DNA from: an uncultured Spirochaetia bacterium
Lineage (GTDB): Bacteria; Spirochaetota; CALGPD01
Direction: 5' to 3'
Length of the DNA stretch: 10,825 nt
Assembly: GCA_937960625.1 (NCBI GenBank)
Contig: CALGPD010000217.1
Coordinates: 1-10,825 of the forward strand
A program made the position numbers and the translations under genes. Within the stretch, counting starts at the first letter, position 1, and each line of letters starts with the position of its first letter. Under the pieces are notes generated by a model. It had not been told where the DNA came from. It saw nothing but the letters and a program-made list of their open reading frames with translations, and made no database searches. Below are positions 6,301 to 10,825 of the stretch, piece by piece.

Positions 6301-9001
6301 ACCGGAAAATTGAAACGAGTTCGCCGTGAATCCTGCTTTCAAATTGCTTTAAATTCCGGTTTTCTCTTTCTAATTCAACTATATGTGCTGAAATTGCCGC
6401 ATCCTTAATATCTTTTTCATATTTTTTTATTAATGAGTTATATAAATCTCGTTCGGATATTAAATCATTGCTTAATTGATTTAATTCTAATTCCTGTTTT
6501 CTTTTATTTATTAACTCTTTTTCGTTTGGGTCTAATTTATACTTAAAAGCTTTAGAAACAAATAAATCCAGCATATAACGTTCATCAATGGCATGAATCG
6601 ATGACTTTATATGTTCAATCTCGTTGTGAATTGAACTTGAATTTTGTGCCATCCATTGTTCTTTGCATTCTAGGCTTTGTAAAAAAAATTCTAGTGCCAG
6701 TTTCATATTGTACAGGCCTTTAGCTTTTCTACCTGCCTTAAAATTAGCATACATTGCTTTTTGTATCCGCTGGCTTCTATTAAAATGATAAGCCAGCCGA
6801 AATTCTATATCGGTAATATAATTTTGATTTTTTTCCCACTCATTTTTTAAAACCCAGGCAATTTGTTCATGGATTACTGGGCGGTAAATTTCTTTTATTT
6901 GTTCATATAATAATTCACGGATAGTTGAATGAATAACTTTATAATATTCATTATTATAACTTGCATGTATTATTATTTGTTTATTAATTAGCAAGTTAAA
7001 TATTTCTTTAAGGTTAGTTTTAATTATATTTTTATCCGTTGTATTATTATCAACCATTAGGTAGATTTTATATAATAAGTCAAAATGAAAATCATAGTTA
7101 AGCGAAGCAATATAACTTGCCAGTTTTATTTCCTCAAAAGTAAGATTGTCTAATTCTTTTATAACATAATCTAAACCGGTTTTTGAAATTGGTATTGTAT
7201 CTAAAAGGTTTAAATCAACTTGCCAGCCCCGTATATCATCATAGAAAAGTATTTTTTGTTTTTTAAGGTTTTTAAGTGTTTTTTTTATAATTTCAGGATA
7301 ACCTGATATTCTTTGATATATTTTTTCTGAAAATATTTCGGTTGTTTTAGTATTTTCTCCAAGCATTGATTGAATTAAAGAGCAGGTTTGTTTTTTATCC
7401 AAAGGTTTTATTTTGATTTTTTTAACATATTTCTGTTTAGAGGTAGCTGTTAATATTTTGTATAATAATGATTTTTCTTCAATTTTTTTATTATCATATG
7501 AACAAATAAGAAGATTATTTGTAAGGTGATTTTTATCAATTAGATAATTTAAAGTTCTTAATGTATTCTCGTCACAGTAATGAATGTCATTGAAGACAAG
7601 TATCAACGGTTCGTTTTTATCTTCAAGAGTATTTAAAAAGGTTGATATAACATCAATTATTTTATTAACTTCTGTTTTTGTATGATTTTTTCCTGTTTCA
7701 TCTAAGTTGATTTCAAAATAGTCTTTTATTTCCGGTATATAGTCAAAGAGATAATTAATATCTTTAGACATACAATTTTTTAGTTTATTTAGCTTTTCGG
7801 CTCTTTGATTATTTGATTTAGTATCAAGATATTTTAAAAATTTTTTTATTAAATAAATAAACGGTTCAAAAACATCTTTTTGCTCTGAAAAAGGTTTGAA
7901 TAAGGTGGTTAAAAAAAACGCGTTGTTTTTTAATACTAAATTTGTAATTGTATAAGGAAAATTCGTTCTATCCAAACCGTCTTCCATATCCAATAAAATT
8001 ATTCGGCCTTTATCATTAATAGATTCAATAAAGTATTCAGAAAGTAATTGTATTTCATTTTCTCTGTGAATAAAATCAATGTTATAATTTATCTTACCCC
8101 GTAAATCGTATAACCCTATTTCAAAATCCGTGTGATAATTTCCGTAATTTATATCTTGCAAACAATTAATTAAATCTATCTGTAATCCTTTTATACTTTG
8201 ATATCTGTCATTCGCTTCTTTTGAAAGCAGCTTTAGAATAATTTTATCAAATATCACCGGTATTTTTTTATTTAAAGAAGAAGGTACAGGCGGTTTTTTT
8301 GCACAGTGTGAATAAAGTATTTTATGATTATCTTCATCTGTAAACGGGACTTGATTAGTTAATAATTGAAAAAATACTATACCAAGGGAATATAAATCAG
8401 AACGGTGGTCAACACTGCGTTGAATCATGCCTGTTTGCTCGGGAGACATGTAATGATAGGTTCCGCCAAATCTGGCAGTTGTATTTCCGATGATTTGCGC
8501 AAATTCAAAATCTAACACCTTTGCTATTGGTTTACCGTTTTCAGTATTAATGCTTACAAAAATATTTGACGGTTTAATGTCACCGTGTATCATATTGTTT
8601 TGATGAATATGTTCTATCGCGGAACAAACCTGAATTAGTATTGTGAGTATTAAAGCAAAGGGTAGTTTTTTTTTCGTTTTTAATAACTGAGAAAGATTAA
8701 GCCCGTCCAGATATTCCATAACAATATACGGAATTTGGTCTAGTTCATCAATTTCATAAATTTTTATGATGTTTTTGTGCTCGCCTAATTCTAGTAATGT
8801 TCCGGCTTGTTGCTTAAACCGTTTAATATGTTCCTGATGTATCAATAAATCAGAATGAAAAACTTTAATTGCCGCGTATTTTTTTCTAATAACATCGTAG
8901 GCATGGAAAACTTCTGCCATGCCTCCCGAACCTAAGCTGCGGTCAATTTTATATCTGTTCGCAAACGTAAATTCGTTTTGATTGGAATCAAGGACTGACA
9001 T
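3323..9001 (-). CDS. Giant Ser/Thr kinase - degenerate AAA/STAND - TPR - GAF - SpoIIE/PP2C phosphatase signalling protein
   Basis: A 1892-residue cytosolic protein with no membrane segments. The Hanks-type kinase (about 17-275) has a P-loop GSGGMAEVF (24-32), Lys46, HGDIKPSN (139-146), DFE (164-166) and SPE (186-188). It is atypical: Gln65 replaces the alpha-C Glu, HGD replaces HRD, and DFE replaces DFG. The AAA_16/STAND-like module (about 308-520) has a broken Walker A (MEDGLDRT, 339-346) but a near-canonical Walker B (LILVFNDIHYCDE, 466-478). A probable coiled coil (825-890) is followed by TPR-like helical repeats (890-1395), a Ser/Thr-rich linker (1408-1440), a GAF domain (1450-1615; RSIIAVPL, GILYLDNR) and a SpoIIE-type PPM phosphatase (1630-1878). 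The phosphatase keeps its metal-site motifs: GGDYYD (Asp1662), GDVSGHG (Asp1681), TDG (Asp1807) and NDDIT (1869-1873). The architecture resembles HstK-type kinase-AAA-GAF-histidine-kinase proteins with the output replaced by a phosphatase. The ATG at 9001 has AGGGG 5 nt upstream. Substrates are unknown; nearby partners are the HATPase protein and the cyclases. Confidence 0.93.
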   Translation of the reverse strand: MSVLDSNQNEFTFANRYKIDRSLGSGGMAEVFHAYDVIRKKYAAIKVFHSDLLIHQEHIKRFKQQAGTLLELGEHKNIIKIYEIDELDQIPYIVMEYLDGLNLSQLLKTKKKLPFALILTILIQVCSAIEHIHQNNMIHGDIKPSNIFVSINTENGKPIAKVLDFEFAQIIGNTTARFGGTYHYMSPEQTGMIQRSVDHRSDLYSLGIVFFQLLTNQVPFTDEDNHKILYSHCAKKPPVPSSLNKKIPVIFDKIILKLLSKEANDRYQSIKGLQIDLINCLQDINYGNYHTDFEIGLYDLRGKINYNIDFIHRENEIQLLSEYFIESINDKGRIILLDMEDGLDRTNFPYTITNLVLKNNAFFLTTLFKPFSEQKDVFEPFIYLIKKFLKYLDTKSNNQRAEKLNKLKNCMSKDINYLFDYIPEIKDYFEINLDETGKNHTKTEVNKIIDVISTFLNTLEDKNEPLILVFNDIHYCDENTLRTLNYLIDKNHLTNNLLICSYDNKKIEEKSLLYKILTATSKQKYVKKIKIKPLDKKQTCSLIQSMLGENTKTTEIFSEKIYQRISGYPEIIKKTLKNLKKQKILFYDDIRGWQVDLNLLDTIPISKTGLDYVIKELDNLTFEEIKLASYIASLNYDFHFDLLYKIYLMVDNNTTDKNIIKTNLKEIFNLLINKQIIIHASYNNEYYKVIHSTIRELLYEQIKEIYRPVIHEQIAWVLKNEWEKNQNYITDIEFRLAYHFNRSQRIQKAMYANFKAGRKAKGLYNMKLALEFFLQSLECKEQWMAQNSSSIHNEIEHIKSSIHAIDERYMLDLFVSKAFKYKLDPNEKELINKRKQELELNQLSNDLISERDLYNSLIKKYEKDIKDAAISAHIVELERENRNLKQFESRIHGELVSIFRFKGDYHKAIEHLNKVLTLEDNHLRTIKALENIAICYFESGKKSKAINSFNDAIKLLNNKIPVSKTGLKLSYYKQRFLQFLHKKFTKFFTGKIAYKNISELHVTTIELCINLAFYYYKEDRQDITTYILIGLNLSERINNKEKLALLYSMYGYRHALKPMPETDTAFYYLEKGLNMAEEISKKKNFKSTLATCSRLIGMVCYFFNKIPMAIKHLERAIELYEELGNKWEIMHALRGLGLTYLSASLLDKVPPIVQKLGKIAGINGDKRESSWANILDAKYCFIRANPAKGTLNKAKENALTAFEKIKDEDDPIHIAIIEKIMGLIYLKEERYSNAMRYFKRCYERVNKEKLFIFEISDIFTLLAETIILSVSSGKSVKGELKLVKKLLKKGKKQIEIYPTLFPGYDKVRGMFNWFQNKENKAIRIWLDARKKLLKYETGKNNVYQKALLLLKAGLHLHEIANPRGIEFLQEAYLIFKDIGALHEYEILRHKLGFGTSLKDRGKINFDDKEDSSTSSTITNTTFTGTSNFSNLSSSKSYSNKISQMIGLKELDFIMGIGKEISGILNIDELTDKILEKALIVVTAERGFLLLYDKNKNLYIKSSTTGENPEDLINTISQTALKIVENSMNGLFVEDAQTDARYKLEPSVIKNNLRSIIAVPLISIDKKDKKANKKLLGILYLDNRMISALFEETDLEMLQYFAGIAAMGITTAKLVEERDKVVQSQAVLDVARDIQEGILPKHQTIQGYDISMKMHTATEVGGDYYDLFINKDNQRHWFSIGDVSGHGINSGLIMLMTQSMVSAVIRENPLSSPEKVLHTINAPIYENIVTRLNSYLYVVLTLGCFDDKGNFEVIGTQIPPVIYRAKTGKCEFIDLKGYLIGVLPKIPTKIKTTRFKLEQDDIVMFATDGAWEIFNPDIDKEKFSSEKELRKQGKFGMERLTNILVKNAHLSAQEIMKEIFFQVTKWGTVNDDITVILFKKESEKKKIIKVDFI
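6101..6129. repeat. 29-bp intragenic repeat, copy 1
   Basis: This stretch matches bases 7172-7200 at 27 of 29 positions in the same orientation. It contains the 10-bp palindrome AAACCGGTTT (6102-6111), and the + strand can fold ACCGGTTT/AAACTGGT around a TTG loop with one G-T pair. Read on the coding (minus) strand it encodes KIPVSKTGL (residues 959-967) within the TPR-like region of the giant protein. Confidence 0.85.
7172..7200. repeat. 29-bp intragenic repeat, copy 2
   Basis: Second copy, 1071 bp (exactly 357 codons) from copy 1, differing at two bases. It also holds AAACCGGTTT (7173-7182). It encodes TIPISKTGL (residues 602-610), just after the ATPase-like module, a region with no visible similarity to the surroundings of copy 1. 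It is either a small in-frame dispersed element or a conserved peptide motif; the near-identity at third codon positions favours the former. Confidence 0.85.
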
Positions 9002-9066
9002 TATAACCCCTAGGAAAAAGCGGAAAACTCATATACAAAAATGTAAAATTTGAGCTTAACTAAATT

Positions 9067-9095
9067 ATTTTGTAATATTTAAGAGGATATGTCAA
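9067..9095 (-). promoter_or_regulatory. Candidate sigma70-type promoter for the giant kinase/phosphatase gene
   Basis: On the minus strand a perfect -35 TTGACA (9095-9090) is followed after 17 nt by CAAAAT (9072-9067), a weak -10 matching TATAAT at four of six positions. Transcription would start around base 9060 and give a leader of about 60 nt before the ATG at 9001. It lies in the 106-bp gap after the HAMP-phosphatase gene. That gap shows no terminator, so the gene may have its own promoter as well as read-through. Confidence 0.42.
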
Positions 9096-9107
9096 CTGTT
9101 TTATTCG

Positions 9108-10825
9108 TTATTTTATTTTCATAACAATAAAGGAAATATCATCGCTTTGTTCTGCGTTTCCAACGAATACTTCAAGGTCATCAATTATTGCTGAATTTAA
9201 TTTTTCAGCGGATTTTTCAGCATTTTTAATAATCATTGATTCAAGGCGGTCATTTCCGTATTCTTCACGCACTTCACTCATAGCTTCTGTGATTCCGTCT
9301 GTATACAGATAAACAATATCACCGGAATTTACTTTGAGCTTCATATCCTGATATTTTACATCGGGCATTACTCCGGTTGGAGGTGTTTCACTGGTAACCT
9401 TTTTGATTTTTTTATCATTTGCAGAATAAAACTCAAGAGGGCCGTGTCCCGCGTTTGAAAATATAAGTTCGTTGGTTTTTTTGTTGAAAATAATAAAAAA
9501 CATGGTCGCAAACAGCCCGGGCTGAATACTATCGGCCAAACTGTTATTTGTTAATTCTAACAAACGGGCAGCACTCTGGCTTTGTTCTGTTAAGTAATTT
9601 CTAAATACTGTACGAATCTGAACCATTATAAGAGCAGCGGGAATACCCTTTCCTGCTACGTCACAAATTATTGCGCCGGTCCGGTTTTCGTCAATTTTAA
9701 TGAAATCATAATAGTCACCGCCTACACCTAAAGCTGAACGGTAGAAACCTACAATTTCAAGTTCATTAGTTTCATACTTATCTTTTGGTATAAGCGCCAC
9801 CTGAATGCCTTCTGCAATTGAGAATTGTTCTTCCATGAGTTTCTTTTTAATCTTAGCTTCCTGAGCGTCTTTTAACTCTCCGGTCATTTTATTGAACTCT
9901 TTGGTTAACGCTCCGATTTCATCTTTTGTCATTACTTTAATTTTATGGTCAAGTTCGCCTTCTCCTACTTTTTTTACTCCGGAAGCAAGGTTGTAAATCG
10001 GTTTAATCATAATTGTCGCAAAAATAATCGCGCCTAAAATACCTAAAATAATCATTGCCGCGCCGATTATAATATTCCACTCTGTTAGTTTTTCTCTGGT
10101 GGCATTTACAGTGTTTTGTATTCTTTTCGTTGTAAATGTAATTCCAACAATACCAATCATTTTTGTCCGGTTATCGAGTAATTCTTTTGTTAATTTATCT
10201 CCCGCCTTAAGGTTTAATACTGCTGAATACATTTTATATTCATCCTTTAGATTGGCCGGGTTAAATTTTGGCAGTACTAGAATTGAGCCTTTACCGTTTT
10301 TTATAGTAAATTGTTTTATTCTATCAAATAATTTTTTATCATTAAATGATTCAGGTAAGCCTGATTTATTTCTAATTAATTTTATCCATGCGAAATTACC
10401 TTTTTGAGTATCAAATCCCCATTTAACAACAAAGGATTTTTTAATATCATTATCTTTATCTGCAGCTTCAAGGTTTTCGGAAATTACTGTATCTCCGGCT
10501 GCAATTGAAAATACGGCTGAGCTTTTAACACTGTTCATTATTACCTTAATACGCTCTAAACTTTCATTAGACAACGTGTTTTTAGTTGAACTTTGTGTTA
10601 TTAATCCAAGTATTACAGTACCGATTGAAACTGTTAATAAAACAACTATCAATACAAGGAACGAATATTTAAACCTTAACCCGAATATACCTTCTTTAAG
10701 TTTTACTTTCTTTTCTTTAGGTTTTTTCGTTTTATCAGGTTTCTCTTTTTGCTCTGTCGGCTCTTCTGCCGGTTCTGCCATTTCAACAGCTTCAGCTTCT
10801 TGTATTGGTTCTGCCATTTCAACAG
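9108..10825 (-). CDS. Membrane-bound HAMP-SpoIIE (PP2C-type) serine phosphatase, 5' end probably outside the window
   Basis: This is a sensor phosphatase of the RsbU/SpoIIE type, expected to dephosphorylate Ser/Thr phosphoproteins (classically STAS-domain partners) in response to an extracytoplasmic cue. Numbering from the ATG at 10817 (569 residues): an acidic then Lys-rich cytoplasmic N-terminus (1-48), TM1 (about 50-72), an extracytoplasmic sensor region (73-247), TM2 (248-270), HAMP (271-323), then the phosphatase (330-569). The phosphatase begins with QFSIAEGIQVALIP and has metal-site residues in GGDYYD (Asp368), CDVAGKG (Asp386), YTDG (Asp507) and SDDIS (Asp559, Asp560), so it should be active. 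The frame stays open to the right edge. The ATG at 10817 lies inside a repeat (AVEMAEP occurs twice) and shows no Shine-Dalgarno in the 8 visible bases, so the true start is probably upstream. The next gene, 106 bp downstream, also ends in a SpoIIE domain. Confidence 0.92.
   Translation of the reverse strand, partial: VEMAEPIQEAEAVEMAEPAEEPTEQKEKPDKTKKPKEKKVKLKEGIFGLRFKYSFLVLIVVLLTVSIGTVILGLITQSSTKNTLSNESLERIKVIMNSVKSSAVFSIAAGDTVISENLEAADKDNDIKKSFVVKWGFDTQKGNFAWIKLIRNKSGLPESFNDKKLFDRIKQFTIKNGKGSILVLPKFNPANLKDEYKMYSAVLNLKAGDKLTKELLDNRTKMIGIVGITFTTKRIQNTVNATREKLTEWNIIIGAAMIILGILGAIIFATIMIKPIYNLASGVKKVGEGELDHKIKVMTKDEIGALTKEFNKMTGELKDAQEAKIKKKLMEEQFSIAEGIQVALIPKDKYETNELEIVGFYRSALGVGGDYYDFIKIDENRTGAIICDVAGKGIPAALIMVQIRTVFRNYLTEQSQSAARLLELTNNSLADSIQPGLFATMFFIIFNKKTNELIFSNAGHGPLEFYSANDKKIKKVTSETPPTGVMPDVKYQDMKLKVNSGDIVYLYTDGITEAMSEVREEYGNDRLESMIIKNAEKSAEKLNSAIIDDLEVFVGNAEQSDDISFIVMKIK
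10771..10825. repeat. 36-bp-period tandem repeat in the acidic N-terminus, running off the window
   Basis: Nineteen identical bases occur at 10771-10789 and 10807-10825, in phase with the reading frame, giving the peptide AVEMAEP twice at a 12-residue period. The second copy is cut by the window edge, so the copy number is unknown. The encoded segment is acidic and probably disordered, ahead of a Lys-rich stretch and TM1. Confidence 0.8.

Noticed and set aside
6101..7200. CRISPR-like or transposon explanation for the 29-bp repeat pair
   Set aside because: There are only two copies, 1071 bp apart with coding sequence between them, and no regular spacers, inverted termini or transposase.
9028..9054. 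An imperfect dyad (CTCA..TACA-AAAA-TGTA..TGAG) in the leader of the giant gene, considered as an operator or terminator
   Set aside because: The arms are only 4 bp each with unequal spacing, it is AT-rich with no T-tract, and it is not positioned like a terminator for the upstream gene. It cannot be told from chance.

Overview
The window is AT-rich and densely coded, with six genes. It looks like a diderm (Gram-negative-type) bacterium with a heavy investment in signal transduction. The very large protein-kinase/TPR/GAF/SpoIIE chain, the stand-alone HATPase protein and the diguanylate cyclases would fit an AT-rich member of the Spirochaetota. Other deep AT-rich phyla are possible, and no marker here settles it. 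Genes start at ATG or TTG, with Shine-Dalgarno sites of the AGGAG/AGGGG type.

Layout: bases 1-659 (+ strand) are the 3' part of ispG (isoprenoid synthesis, MEP pathway). It meets the signalling block head-on: the ispG stop and the stop of the first minus-strand gene are one base apart and sit in a 12-bp palindrome. Everything else is on the minus strand. In transcription order it is: (1) a membrane-anchored HAMP-SpoIIE protein phosphatase (9108 to the right edge, probably continuing beyond it); (2) a 1892-residue protein that joins a Ser/Thr kinase domain, a degenerate AAA/STAND-type ATPase module, a long TPR-like helical region, a GAF domain and a C-terminal PP2C/SpoIIE phosphatase (3323-9001); (3) a small HATPase-like protein reminiscent of RsbW/SpoIIAB anti-sigma kinases (2509-3303), 19 bp downstream; (4) and (5) two tandem, co-linear paralogous diguanylate cyclases with the same unassigned N-terminal domain (1615-2448 and 661-1503). 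Intergenic gaps are 19-111 bp, no convincing terminator is visible, and there is a candidate promoter before gene 2 and a weaker one before gene 5.

Working hypothesis (inference): this is a signalling island linking Ser/Thr phosphorylation and dephosphorylation, as in partner switching, to cyclic-di-GMP output. A periplasmic sensor phosphatase and a cytosolic kinase/phosphatase with TPR and GAF sensor regions would act on shared phosphoprotein partners. The HATPase protein would be an adaptor or kinase, and the two product-inhibited cyclases would be outputs. No STAS anti-anti-sigma protein or sigma factor lies in the window, so the phosphorylated substrate is missing from view.

The most unusual details are all in the giant protein. 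Its kinase domain has atypical motifs (Gln for the alpha-C Glu, HGD for HRD, DFE for DFG). Its P-loop is broken while its Walker B stays near-canonical. It also carries a 29-bp near-identical DNA repeat inserted in frame at two unrelated places. I saw no RNA genes, CRISPR arrays, transposases or phage genes.
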